DNA from: Antilocapra americana
Lineage: Eukaryota > Chordata > Mammalia > Artiodactyla > Antilocapridae
Reading direction: 5' to 3'
Assembly (NCBI GenBank): GCA_007570785.1
Contig: ML664199.1
Coordinates: 25,030,400-25,094,399, forward strand
Length of the DNA stretch: 64,000 nt
The notes below the pieces were generated by a model. It had not been told where the DNA came from and did not search any database. It was given only the letters and a program-made list of their open reading frames with translations. The position numbers were made by a program, and so were the translations under genes. Positions within the stretch are counted from its first letter, which is position 1. Each line of letters opens with the position of its first letter. Below are positions 22,323 to 33,325 of this stretch, in pieces.

Positions 22323-23546
22323 CACCCAGCCATACTGGGTTTGCCCCCGTTCACGGTGTGTGTGCTTTCCCACTCTACACTGCTCAGGCTCCAGGTTGCT
22401 CTGCAGGAGAACTGTCTAAAGTGGGCCCTGGGTTGTGTGCACTTCCAAGGTCTAAGCAAGTTCAGGTTCTCAGGTACCCAACAAAGGCACAGACTGGGTT
22501 GGGCCTACGTTTTGTGCCCTTCCCAGGTCCGAGTAGCTCAGGCGACCAGGTGCTTGGCGAGGGCACTCTCCCAGCTGGGTGGTGCATCTTATTACCTCCC
22601 CAGTCCGAGCCCCTTGGTTTCCTGGGTGCACCACGAGAGTGCTGTCTCAGGTGTGCTGTGTGTCTCATCTGTGGAGCTGATCTCTGACCGCGACCCTCCT
22701 GGCTGATGTCAACTGTCCGGGATCCCAGGAAAATTTGGTTAGAAACTGAGAGCCTGTTCACAGTTTGGTAGAGGATGCCGTCTCTGGGGCCAAGCTTGCC
22801 CCTCGCCTTCTGGCTCTGGCTGCCACCCGCCTGCCTCTCTGCATCCGGTGGGGGAAGGGGCGGGTCCGCAGCCTCTGGCGTCAACAGCTCTGCTCTGATA
22901 TTTGCTCAGTCCTTTGTTCTCTGAGCAGGCCAGGCTGTGACTCAGAGCTTTTCAGAGGAAAGTTCTCTCTCTCTCTCTTTTTTTCCTCTCTGGCTATCCC
23001 ACAGTTTGGATTGCTGTCTCACATTAGCTCCCTCAGATTGTCCTGGAGGCATTCAGGCCCAGTCCCCACTCTATGCATGCAGCCCACACCTCCCTGTTCA
23101 GCCCCTACTCACTGCTGGTGGACGCAAGCGACCAGCTTACGGCTTACGTCTCCACTGGGAGTCCCGGCTAAGCGCATAATCTACGGGTTCTGTTTTTTTT
23201 TTTTTTTGCCTCCCGGTTATGTTGCCCTCTGAGATTCCAAAACCCCCCACAGACCCGCAGGTGAGAGAGTTTCCTGGTGTTTGGAAACTTTTCCTCCTTC
23301 GTGACTCCCTCCCCAGGGTGGGTCTCTGTCTTTAACTCTATTGTCTCTCTTTTTACTTTTTATATTTTTCTCTACCTCCTTTCGAAGAGAATGGGCTGCC
23401 TTTCTGGGTGCCTGATGTCCTCCGCCAGTGTTCAGAAGTTGTTTTGTGGAATTTGCTCCGCATTAAAATGATCTTTTGATGAATTTGTGGGAGAGAAAGT
23501 GGTCTCCCCCTCCTATTCCTCTGCCATCTCAGGACTACCTCTCCTT
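22323..23546 (-). promoter_or_regulatory. Bovine-type L1 5' UTR / internal promoter
   Basis: A GC- and CpG-richer 1.2-kb block ends at the L1 5' terminus. A pyrimidine run (tctctctctctc) lies at about 22966-22977 and a T15 run at about 23193-23207. By L1 biology this region holds the pol II promoter, reading leftward. The plus strand carries open frames of 140 and 155 codons (22265-22687, 22284-22706, 22765-23232). Loss of methylatable CpGs cannot be judged here. Confidence 0.7.
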
Positions 23547-23870
23547 GTTTTTATTACCCAAGAAAAAAAGAAGTTAATTCAACAATGGCATTAAAATAAC
23601 ATTAAGATTCATACGATGAAACAAATTCCAAGGTGCTCTCCAAGTGTTTTCCTGAGTAGAACATCTATTAAGGATCCATCTTCCATCCGGTCTGCCAGTA
23701 TTGCCAGATGTTCTGCATGAAGAACACGACCATTAACATAATCTCATGTATAATTTTTAAAGAGGCAATGAGAACATCACTAAATACTTTTCAGACAGGA
23801 AATTGCACCCTACATTGAAAGGATCAATGGCTGTGTTAATGTAATAGCTTACAGTGAAAGATGTCAGATT
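23547..23870. other. Unassigned AT-rich DNA
   Basis: Flank of the L1 5' end. No matching duplication of the 17.05-kb flank was found. Confidence 0.4.
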
Positions 23871-24345
23871 CATGATGCCCAAAGATTTAACTTTGGGACC
23901 AAGGACCAGGCTTGATCACTCAAGAGCTTTTGTATAGTAGAGATGGACAGAGAAAACTTCTGACATAGACATCAGAAGGGGGACATCAGAGAATGTCCCC
24001 CTAGCTAGTCTTATCAAGGCCTTATATACTTTTTTCAGACCCACTCCCACAACATACATCTTAAATTAACAAGATTAGAATGAGCAATAGAAAGATCTTA
24101 CCAGACCCACTCCCATAATATACATTTTAAATGACAGGATTAGTCTCCTTCTCTCTTGTTAAGGAGAAACATGTCCTATACATTGTTATATTGACTAAGA
24201 CAAAGCAATGTAGAAGAGAACATTTGTCCTTTTCTCCTTGAGAGTCCCAGACCCCTTTCCCCTTCTCAGGGGCTCCAGACCCCTCTGTCCTCCTCGGGAA
24301 CCCTGGACTTATCAACCTATTAACTGATTCTCTCAAAACCAGCCA
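23871..24345 (-). mobile_element. Ruminant ERV LTR-like block, tentative
   Basis: The phrases 'aactttgggaccaaggacc', 'cttgatcactcaagagctttt', 'cagaagggggacatcagag' and 'ttatcaaggccttatatac' resemble a ruminant endogenous retrovirus LTR read in reverse. A pair of 'cagacccactcccacaa/ataatatacat' phrases (about 24038 and 24103) is internally repeated. No coding part accompanies it. Assignment is from memory and uncertain. Confidence 0.4.
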
Positions 24346-24541
24346 TGCTTTCTAGATGAAAAGACCTGTCCTCTGGAGAGAAGGCATTCTCCAATTGTAT
24401 GTGTTTGGTCTCAAGTTGAATATCCACTGTTTTGGTTTGTTTTTATATAAAATTATAAATTTTTCCAGTAATGAGAACTTTTAAGATCTATTCTCTTAGC
24501 AACTTTCAAATAAACAATACAATATGGTATTATTCACTATA
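24346..24541. other. Unassigned DNA
   Basis: Short AT-rich stretch between the LTR-like block and a Bov-tA; nothing recognised. Confidence 0.35.
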
Positions 24542-24757
24542 GGCTTCCCAGGTGGTGCAACAGTAAAGAATCAGTGCGCCAAAGCAGGAGATGCAGAAAA
24601 TGCAGGTTGAGTCCCTGGGTCAGGAAGATCCTCTGGAGAAGGAAACAGCAATCCACTCCAGCATTCTTGCCTAAAGAATCCTATGGACAAAAGAGTTTGG
24701 TAGGCTACAGCCCGTGGGGTCACAATAGAGTTGGACACGACTGAGCAACTAAACAAC
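24542..24757 (+). mobile_element. Bov-tA SINE
   Basis: Head ggcttcccaggtggtgcaac; an unusual extra copy of 'gatgcag/aaaatgcag' lies between A and B boxes. The terminus is 'ggacacgactgagcaac' with a short caa tail. Confidence 0.9.
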
Positions 24758-24774
24758 AGCAAGCCATACATGTT

Positions 24775-25615
24775 GAGAGCATGACACATAACAGGGAAAA
24801 TTGATAAACTGACTGGTTTTTTAAAAATTTTCTCTGTAAAGACCCTGTAAAAAAGATAATGAGACAGCCACAGCCTGAAAGAAAATATTTTCAAACCACA
24901 AATAGGACCAGAGAATTCATGTCTAAAATATATAAAGAACTCCCGAAACTCATCAATTAAAAAATCAAGCAATCTAATTAGAAAATGGGCAAAGAAAGAT
25001 ATGATGAGATACATCAGCAAAGAGGGCCACATACAGATAGCAAATAAAGTGATTTTCAGGTCAACAGCCATTAGAGATATGCAAATTAAAACAGCAATGC
25101 ACTACCTCTACACAACTATTATTAATAAAACACTAAAGTAACAAACAGGCTATCTGGGTGGCACTAGTGGTAAAAAAAAAAAAAAAAAAAACCTGCCAAT
25201 GAAGGAGAAGTAAGAGACAGAAGTTCAGTCCCTAGATTGGGAAGATCTTCTGGAAAAGGAAATGGCAACCCACTCCAGTATTCTTGCCTGGAGAATCCCA
25301 TGGACAGAGGAGCCTGGCAGGCTACAGTCCATGGAGTCGCACAGAGTCAGACACAACTGAAGCAACTGAGCATGCAAAGTAGGAAATAGTAACACCACCA
25401 AATGCTACCATGAATATAGAGAAACTAAATCTTTCAGTGGAAACATAAAATAGTAAAAGCACTCTTGGGAGAAAGAAGGGCAATTTCTTATGAAATAAAC
25501 ATGCGCTCACCATGTGACCCAGTGACTGGTCTCTCAGGTAGTTAACCAAAGAAATGAAAACTTAGGTTTACCCACAAGTCCATCTGACACAGAGGAATAG
25601 AAAAGGTCTTCCACA
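24775..25615 (+). mobile_element. Ancient L1 ORF2 fragment, split by a SINE
   Basis: 24775-25147 translates patchily to L1 (attagaaaatgggcaaag = 'RKWAK'; gagatatgcaaattaaaac = 'MQIKT'). 25372-25615 continues with 'atgtgacccagtgactgg' and 'gaaatgaaaacttaggtttac', matching the next L1 segment. The Bov-tA at 25148-25371 is therefore younger. Confidence 0.75.
25148..25371 (+). mobile_element. Bov-tA SINE with internal A20 tract
   Basis: Inserted in the ancient L1. A run of 20 A (25172-25191) replaces 'aagaatctg' in the tRNA-like head, between the A-box and B-box regions. The rest of the element (BovA body, 'gacacaactgaagcaactg' end) is well kept. Confidence 0.92.
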
Positions 25616-25777
25616 CAGTCATTCAGCAGGTCCACAGCAGAATGACAGAGACATTGGCACTCAGCTTCTTATATAGTAGAGCATCCTTTATCAGGTCTAT
25701 GGTGTCTGCTACATATGATGCAACATGACAAAACTGATTAAATTTATAGCTGCTCCATTTTAGGGCACTTTAATTAT
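25616..25777. other. Unassigned DNA
   Basis: Possibly continuing L1 decay, not recognisable. Confidence 0.3.
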
Positions 25778-25992
25778 TGTTGATTAGTTTCTAAGTTGTG
25801 TCTGACTCTTTGCAACTCCGTGGTAGCAAAGGCTCCTGCCAGGCTAGCCCACCTGGCTCCTCTGTCCATGGGATTTCCCAGGCAATACTGGAGAAGGTTG
25901 CCATTTCCTTCTCCAGGGGTTCTTCCCAACCCAGGGATCGAACTCACGTCTCCTGCATTGCAGGCAGATTCTTTACCACTGGACCATCACCC
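25778..25992 (-). mobile_element. Bov-tA SINE
   Basis: Antisense copy with the complement of the head (ttctttaccactggaccatc) at the right. An extra 15-20 bp around 'ggtagcaaaggctcctgccaggc' suggests a small internal duplication of the 'caggctcctg' phrase. Confidence 0.88.
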
Positions 25993-25995
25993 TAT

Positions 25996-26980
25996 CAGTT
26001 CAGTTCAGACACTTAGTCATGTCCGACTCTTTGTTATCCCATGGACTGCAGCACGCCAGGCCTCCCTGTCCATCACCAACTCCCAGAGTTTACTCAAACT
26101 CATGTCTATTGAGTCAGTGATGCCATCCAACAGTTTCATCCTCTGTTGTCCTCTTCTCCTCCCACTTTCAATCTTTCCCAGCATCAGGGTCTTTTCAAAT
26201 GAGTCAGTTCTTCCCATCAGGTGGCCAAAGTATTAGAGTTTCAGCTTCAGCCTCATGTTATTACAATGAATATTCAGGACTGATTTCCTTTAGGATGGAC
26301 TGGTTGCATCTCCTTGCAGTCCAAGGCACTCTCAAGAGTCTTCTCCAAGGGAGGGGGGTTCTGGAGGGGGAGCATATGTAAACCCATGGCGGTTTCATGT
26401 CATTGTATGGCAAAACCAACACAATAAAGTAAAGAAAATTTTTAAAAAAAAAAAAGAGTCTTCTCCAACACCACAGTTCAAAAGCATCAATTCTGTGCTC
26501 AGCTTTCTTTATAGTTCAACTCTCACATCCATACATGACTACTGGAAAAACCATAGCTTTGACTAGACGGACCTTTGTTGGTAAACTAATGTCTGTTTTT
26601 TAATATGCTGTCTAGGTTGGTCATAACTTTTCTTCCAAGGAGTAAGCATCTTTTAATTTCACTACAGTCACCATCTGCAGTGATTGTGGAGCTCCCCAAA
26701 ATAAAGTCTGTCACTGTTTCCACACTTTCCCCATCTATTTGCCATGAAGTGATTGGACAAGATGTCATGATCTTAGTTTTCTGGATGTTGAGTTTTAACC
26801 CAACTTTTTCACTCTCCTCTTTCACTTTCATCAAGTGGCTCTTTAGTTCTTCTTCACTTTCTGCCGTAAGTGTGATATCATCTCCATATCTGAAGTTATT
26901 GATATTTCTCCTGGAAATCTTGATTCCAGCTTATGCTTCATCGAGTCTAGCATTTCTCATATGATGTACTCTGCCTATAA
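25996..26980 (-). mobile_element. BovB LINE, interrupted by a 105-bp L1
   Basis: Antisense copy from the cagttcagttcag terminus to the 'tttctcatatgatgtactctgc' region. Minus-strand frame 26586-26834 keeps MMKVKEESEKVGLKLNIQKT and KRCLLLGRKVMTNLDSI. The body is split at 26348/26454 by a tiny L1 insertion. Confidence 0.92.
26349..26453 (+). mobile_element. Severely 5'-truncated L1 with perfect TSD
   Basis: Only the L1 3' UTR end and tail are present: the G-rich tract (26349-26370), 'agcatatgtaaacccatggc', 'caaaaccaacacaataaag' and an A-rich tail. The 15-bp duplication aagagtcttctccaa flanks it at 26334-26348 and 26454-26468. It is younger than the BovB it landed in. Confidence 0.96.
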
Positions 26981-26984
26981 TCCC

Positions 26985-27475
26985 TCCCTCTTGGATTTTG
27001 CCACCCCGATTCCTATCCTTCTAAGTCACCAAAGAGCACCAAGCTGAGCTCCCTGGGCTGTATGGCAGCTTCTCACTAGCTATCTATTATACCTGATAGT
27101 ATATATATATGTGAATGTTACTCTCCCAATTTGTCCCACTCTCTCCTACCCCTTCTGTGTCCACAAGTCCATTTTCCATGTCTGTATCTCTATTACTGCC
27201 CTCCAAATAGGTTCATCTGTACCATTTTCATAGCTTTCACATACACGTGTTATATGTCTATGATATTTGTTGCTCTCTTTCTGACTGACTTCACTCTGTA
27301 TGACAGACTCTAAGTTCACCCACATCTCTACAAATGATCCAGTTTCATTCCTTTTTATGACAATATTTGTCTTTCTGTGAGTGTCTTATTTCATTTAGTA
27401 CAATGAAGGGTACTTCAAGGGTAATTCACGTTGTAGCATGTGTCAAAATTTCCTTCTCCGTTTAGACAAAGTCTA
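26985..27475 (-). mobile_element. Older L1 3' region
   Basis: Antisense L1: 'agcaccaagctgagctccc', 'cagcttctcactagctat', and 'ctctttctgactgacttcac' (complement of the ORF2 end). After about 27350 it switches to the 'gtgtcttatttcatttag' and 'gtagcatgtgtcaaaatttcc' phrases of an older L1 type, so two L1 remnants may abut. Confidence 0.75.
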
Positions 27476-27487
27476 GGAGTCACTTGA

Positions 27488-27703
27488 GCCTCCCAGGTGG
27501 TTCAGTGGTAAAGAATCTACCTGCCATGCAAGAGATACAAGTTTGATCCGTGGATTGGGAAGACCCCCTGGAGGAGGAAATAGCAACCCACACCAGTATG
27601 CTTGCCTGGGAAATCCCATGGACAGAGGAGACTGGAAGGCTACAGTCCATGGGGTTGGAAAGAGTCAGACATGACTGAGTGACTACACAACAACAACAAC
27701 AAG
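27488..27703 (+). mobile_element. Bov-tA SINE
   Basis: Near full length with an intact head (ggtggttcagtggtaaag), a recognisable B-box region (gtttgatccg) and a (caa)n tail. Confidence 0.93.
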
Positions 27704-28692
27704 GGGTTTCTTCCTTGTGGAGTCTGCTGAGCAACCCCTGACTGAGGCAAAGCTATTTCTAGGCCCCTAGTGTCTTTGTCTGTATTTTTATTATAAAAAA
27801 ACACTGCATCATAGTCATATGGTTGCCTGTCTTTCTCCTCTCTCCATCCCCCTAAAATATCCTAACAAAAGTACAAAACTCCTCTGAGGACAAGGATGTT
27901 ATCTTATATAATAATCGCATTTGCAGGCAGATAGATTAAAAGATAAAGAACGGGAAGGAATTTGTTGTAAAGAACTCAGCGTGGATACATGTAATTATTT
28001 ACACACATACACACACACACAAACATATTCTTTATGGACTTGCTAAGCCTCAGCACACTTCTTTGTGGTTAAGATGTTATCATATGATTATGACTATTAT
28101 GTTCGCCATTCACAGCCCTTTTTCAATACAGACGTAGGAGAGTACAGGGAGGTTTTCCAAATTCTCTCTAATCACTACAAAATAAAAGAAGGAAGGTAAT
28201 TGTGTGGTTTTAGTTAAAAGACTTTTCTGTTTCAAGACTGAGCCTGTGACATCTGATTTAAAATTGTTTCTGAGAAGTCTACCCTGGTGCAGTCACTCCC
28301 CTCTCCCCTTGAAAATGCTGATGAATACACAGAAAGGGTATAAAGTGTGTGTTTCTCTCCTGATCTAGGACTGGCTATCCTCTTGGAGAGCTCTGAAGTC
28401 AAGGAGTGACAAAGTGCCTACGAGTCCATTCCCTGCTTTTATTCATTACTATAGCATCCATTGTGACTTCATCCATATCCATGAGCATCTCAGTTTGTTT
28501 ATCCTGTTGTCACTAAGTAAGGACATTTTATGATGGTTAGAAGTAGAAATCACCTAGATGGATTACTGTCACTTATAAACTATAGTTTTCTGTATGTATC
28601 TTGCAATTCCTCACTTGGAGATCCTCCATGTTAGAAGTAGTCTATCCTTCCCATGGAAAGAGAAAGAGCAGTAGCTACTGAAGTAGATGCAG
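27704..28692. other. Unassigned AT-rich DNA
   Basis: A short CA-rich run (about 28000-28020). No coding or repeat family signal recognised. Confidence 0.4.
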
Positions 28693-28815
28693 ATGTTGTT
28701 CAGTCACTAAGTGTGTCCGACTCTTTGTGACCCAATGGACTGCAGCACACCAGGCTTCTCTGTCCTTCACCGTCTCCCAGAGTTTCCTCAAACTCACGTC
28801 CACTGAGTCAGCAAG
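28693..28815 (-). mobile_element. BovB/BovA 3' terminal fragment
   Basis: Starts 'tgttgttcagtcactaag' and runs through 'tctcccagagtttcctcaaac' to 'gtccactgagtcag'. The latter phrases belong to BovB rather than Bov-tA. Confidence 0.82.
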
Positions 28816-29821
28816 GTATCGGCTGATGATGTCTAGCCTCCATCTAGTCTAATAATCCAGGTCTTGTTGATTCTACATTGTTAGAGAAGAAGATAAAACT
28901 CTGCCGTAGGCTCAGGAGTTGACAGGTGGTTCTGACCTTCCCATTTGGGGAGAAAGCTCTTCAGGTATAAGGAAGATGGTTTAGAGAATGGCACATGCTA
29001 GATGATTCTCACAAGGCTCGTCACTTGAGAAACTTCAGCTCTTCCCCATTATGAAATCTTTTCCCTGATTTCTTCTCTCATTTAATCCCTAATGTGATGC
29101 TATAGGTACAGACAACACTGCCAGAGGAAAGTTGAGCTGTATATGTGTTCAGCTGCCTCCAGGAAGACCCCCAGGAATCTGCAACCCACACACACTCTTC
29201 TTCTGTGATTCCTACAGCAAGCAGAGCTCACAGCACTCCTTCAGACACTGCACTGTATAAAACTTGGCTTCAAGCACAGCTACCTTGGGCCCAACCCATC
29301 TGTTTATTTCTTAAAGACAGAATCCCAGCTTTGGGATTTCCACTTTAGGACTATTGAAATGATTGAAAATAAATTTCTGATCATTCACAAATGTATCAAG
29401 GATGACAAATACATCCACAATGCTATTAGCTTTTTTTATGAACAATAATTATAAAATTCCTGTTATAATGGATATGAATTCTCTCAGTACTGACCCAAGA
29501 TGAATTGTCATCCTATCTAAAACCATTCTTTTAGTGTGATTTAGTAACATACAGTTGAGATCCTATCTATATCTACTATGGCTTCATTGATAAATATATA
29601 TATATATATAGTATCCTGGTAACTTAGGCTAGAGATATACAACTAATGAAGTTCTGAGTCTGACAGCCTACTGAGAAGCGGTAACTAATTTATCTAGCAT
29701 TCTGTAAAGATGCCTTCCCTAATTTAAAAGTTATTAAGTTATTAAAATATGATATCTGTAAACCAGTGTATGGAAAAACAATAAAATGATTGTTTTTATT
29801 TTAAAATATAAGTTACAGAGA
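28816..29821. other. Unassigned AT-rich DNA with a (TA)n tract
   Basis: A (TA)n run lies at about 29592-29610. The frame 29145-29348 (+) has no domain. Nothing else recognised. Confidence 0.4.
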
Positions 29822-30100
29822 TGCTGCAGCTAAGTCACTTTAGTCATGTCCAACTCTGTATGACCCCATAGACAGCAGACCACCAGGCTTGCCCATCCCT
29901 GGGATTCTCCAGGCAAGAACACTGGAGTGGGTTGCCATTTCCTTCTCCAATGCATGCATGAAAGTGAAAAGTGAAAGTGAAGTCGCTCAGTCGCGTCCAA
30001 CTCTTAGCGATCCCATGGACTGCAGCTTACCAGGCTCCTCTGTCCATGGGATTTTCTAGGCAAGAGTACTCCAGGAGTGGAGTACCATTGCCTTCTCCAT
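29822..30100 (-). mobile_element. Bov-A2 dimeric SINE
   Basis: Two BovA monomers in tandem without a tRNA head. They are joined by the diagnostic linker 'gcatgaaagtgaaaagtgaaagtgaa' region (29950-29984). The left monomer is shortened; each monomer has its own 'ccatgggattttc/ctgggattctcc' segment. Confidence 0.9.
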
Positions 30101-30199
30101 GTAATACTATACATTCATTAAAAGAATGTTTCAAGAGAATTTTTAATATCAAGGTAAAGTGTTCAAAATTATATTCAGCTTTTTAAAGTAGGTTATATT

Positions 30200-30325
30200 G
30201 GGAATTCCCTTGCAGTTCAGTGGCTGGGACTCCTCTCTTCCACTACATGGCAGGTGAGGTTCAATTACCAGTTGGAGAACTAAGATCTTGCATGCTGCAC
30301 AGCACAACCTTTAAAAAAAAAAAGT
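30200..30325 (+). mobile_element. CHR-type tRNA-derived SINE
   Basis: ggaattcccttgcagttcagtgg head, 'gaggttcaattaccag' B-box region, 'aactaagatcttgcatgctg' body and an A-rich tail to 30323. Confidence 0.8.
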
Positions 30326-32049
30326 AGGTTAAAGCATTATATACAATATGGCTTCTTATTTATTTCAATGTATAAAAATCCAAGGAAAAAATGTTTAAAT
30401 ATTAACTGCGATTAGCACTAGAATGAGAATTTGTATCTCTCTCTATTTAAAAATTTCCCCCACTGCACATATACTACTTTTGGAATCAGAAAATAAATAA
30501 TAAGCATTTTTAAAAAAATTTGACGTTCTGTATTAAAGATACAGTTTTTAAATAAATTCTGATTCTAAACCACATTTTTTATTAACAACAAGAAAAATAT
30601 GAACTAATAAAAATTTCCCTGAGATTTAAAATAATTAAAGTAGAATTCACCTAGCACTCTGATTTTGTTTTCCAAGTGCTATTCTCCAATGAAAGAAACC
30701 AGATTTTTTTATGGACTGAATTCCAGGATCTGAAGCAGGGAAAGTTCAAGAAGAATTCTGAATATCTTTTAACTTTTTCATTTTACTTTGCACATAATTA
30801 TTATTATTCTAATTTTATAAGCATTACATGAAGAAGGAAAATATCTTTGAATGAAACATATCTGAGAATACATATGGTCAGTTCACACTGACATTAAGAT
30901 AAATGAAATAGTGAAAGTGAAAAAATGAAAAAAATAGATAAAATAGACAGAAGACATAAAGACAGATGAAACAGATAAACAAATAGACAGATATATAGAC
31001 AGATATAGATGACAGGGCAGGAAAGTGCTCCTTACTGTAGGATGCCAGTTAATAAGTGAGATTTTAGTAATTGCACTGTGGTAACAGAAAAAGTTAACAT
31101 TTGAAGAGGTCTGGTGAAGTTAAGAACTTTTTGTTCTAATTTTGCAACTTTCTTGTATATTCAAAATTATTACAACATGAATTTTAAAATTAGGGCCACT
31201 TGAATAGTAAGGTATAATTCTTTGCCTGTGTATACTGAAATGAAATGAAAATATAATTATTTATGTTATTAAATTAATGCATCAGTGGTTGTAGAAAAAT
31301 GGAATAGAAGATAAAAATATCACAACTGATAGATTCTTTAGACAAACATACATTTCTGTTGTCTGTACTCTTTAATGGATATTTTTGAAGGCACTTAAAT
31401 AGATCTAAAGAGAAACTTACAGTGCCTGCTGGGTTTGCTCCAGTATCTGACCCTGAGCTCTAGCAATGGACCCCAGACAGCCATCACTGCAGTGTGGTGA
31501 GTCAGAATTAAATCCACATGTGGCAGCCTGGGAGGACAGTGGGCCCATATCAGAAAAGCCAAGCACAGCCTCTTCCCAACTGCTCAGAGCAAGCTTCCGG
31601 TCTGGAAACCACCATCAGCCCAGCCCATCTGGAGAACATTAGCAGAAACTTCCACTGGTAGCATCACAACCTCCTCCAGGCATGAAGGGGCTTGATGACA
31701 ACCAGAACACGCTAACAAGATCTCCTGCTGCAGACAAAGGAAAAAATTACATTTAAGTTATATAAAACTGCTTTTCTTAACAGAACCTTGATCAAAAAGC
31801 AAGACATCTGGAGTAATTACAAGACATCTACCTGGTAAGGCAGCATTACAAATTTGGAAGCAAATAGAAAAAAAAAGAGGCAGTGACAAGGACGTACCCT
31901 ACATTCGACCTGCCAGAATCGAGGTTCTTGGTACCATGCTATGCCCTAACCAGAAATGACAGTTTATAGCTGGACAGGGAGAAGGATGTGAACTCAGAGG
32001 TCCATTGAACTGGCACAAAGAATCTGGTTTCTTCTGCTGAAACTAGGCT
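30326..32049. other. Unassigned AT-rich DNA, GATA/CAGA-rich patch
   Basis: Low-complexity gataaa/cagata repeats occupy about 30900-31015. 31020-31200 has a weak old-LINE look but is not callable. 31420-31740 is more GC-balanced with no frame. No gene seen. Confidence 0.4.
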
Positions 32050-32063
32050 GTTGCTATAGCAAC
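32050..32063. promoter_or_regulatory. Perfect palindromic X-box-like motif
   Basis: gttgctatagcaac is a 14-bp perfect palindrome matching the RFX-factor X-box pattern of two inverted half sites (GTTGCY / RGCAAC). It lies outside any recognised repeat. Function is inferred from the motif only. Confidence 0.4.
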
Positions 32064-32311
32064 TACCAGATGATGGACAGGTTTTTGAATGTGCAGTGGT
32101 CTACAGTGATAGAGCTCACAAGCTGTCCACTAAGCGTTTTCAGACCTGCTAATACGTGCACACTGTGGAATGATACTAAATGCTGTTTCAAGACTGATTT
32201 TAAATGCCTTTCCTCTACAAAATTGAAAGAATCAACAATCTGAACTATTTTTAGTTCTAAATAACTATTTACCCAAACACCAGGTTTATTCACATGCCAA
32301 GTCAAAACTCC
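32064..32311. other. Unassigned DNA
   Basis: Non-repeat flank of the palindrome. A 90-codon minus-strand frame at 32063-32335 runs into the SINE and has no domain. Confidence 0.35.
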
Positions 32312-32445
32312 CTGGAGAAGGAAATGGCTACCCACTCCATTATCCTTGCCTGGAGAATCCCATGGACAGAGGACTCTGGTGGGCTAGTCCATGGGGGTCA
32401 CAAAGAGATGGACACTACTGAGCAACTAACACTCTGACTTTCAAG
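32312..32445 (+). mobile_element. Bov-tA/BovA fragment, headless
   Basis: Begins at 'ctggagaaggaaatggc' and reaches the 'ctgagcaactaac' end. The tRNA-like head is missing. Confidence 0.88.
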
Positions 32446-32810
32446 TCAAAGCTCCCATTCTTCGCCAGCTCTGCTTATTTGCTTTCAGGAAAGTTGGAGA
32501 GAATTCATGAAAAAGTCCAGTGGCCCTGGATGACAGGAAGTTCTTTCCAAGGAGAACCCAATGCCAGGAGCTGGAAGGTTTCTAGAAACCAGTGAAAGCA
32601 CAACGAAATGCCTTTGACCTTCATTTGCTGTAATATATATATTCCCTTAAGAAAACACTATCACCACAAAGCAATTTCACTTTGACCAGGAATGAATAAA
32701 AAAAACCCATACCACAGTAGCATTTCCAGGCAACCTACAGTGAATTCTCCAAGTTTTATGCAAAATATTGACTTTAATACATCTAAAATACTTTTAACAT
32801 CCGACATTTT
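32446..32810. other. Unassigned AT-rich DNA
   Basis: Nothing recognised. This is the left flank of the following L1. Confidence 0.4.
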
Positions 32811-33325
32811 AAAACTGCAGTGATTTGATTCTTCTCCCTTTGTTTCTTGATGAGTCTGGCTAATGGTTTGTCAATTTTATTTATCTTCTCAAAGAACCAG
32901 CTTTTGGCTTTGTTGATTTTTGCTGTGGTCTCTTTTGTTTCCTTTACATTTACTTCTGCCCTGATCTTAAGATTTCTTTCCTTCTACTAACCCTGGGCTT
33001 CTGTATTTCTTCCTTTTCCAGTTGCTTTAGGTGTAAAGTTAGGTTATTTACTTGACTTTTTTCTTATTTCCTGAGGTAAGCTTGTATTGCTATGAACCTT
33101 CCCCTTAGTACTGCTTTTACAGTGTCCCATAGGTTTTGGGTTGTTGTGTTTTCATTTTCATTCATTTCTATGCATATTTTTATTTATTTTTTGATTTCTT
33201 CTGTGATTTGTTGGTTATTCAGCAGTGTGCTGTTGAGCCTCCATATGTTGGAATTTTTAAATGCTTTTCTCGTGTACTTGATATCTAATCTCACTGCACT
33301 GTGGTCAGAAAAGACACTTGGAATG

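Larger units (their letters stand above)
17050..23546 (-). mobile_element. Long bovine-type L1, ORF1 deleted, split by BovB
   Basis: One element read right to left. The 5' end is at about 23546 (complement of 'ggagaggtagtcctgagatgg'), followed by a GC-rich 5' UTR to about 22323. Then comes a direct joint into the ORF2 endonuclease domain, ORF2 to about 17413, and the 3' UTR to the T-rich left end near 17050. ORF1 and the first part of ORF2 are absent. A BovB at 18192-19469 interrupts ORF2. About 5.2 kb of L1 sequence remains. No target-site duplication was found. Confidence 0.88.

Noticed and set aside
22284..23232. Host GC-rich exon or CpG island promoter at 22.3-23.5 kb
   Set aside because: The block is contiguous with L1 ORF2 and ends at a recognisable L1 5' terminus, so it is the L1 5' UTR.
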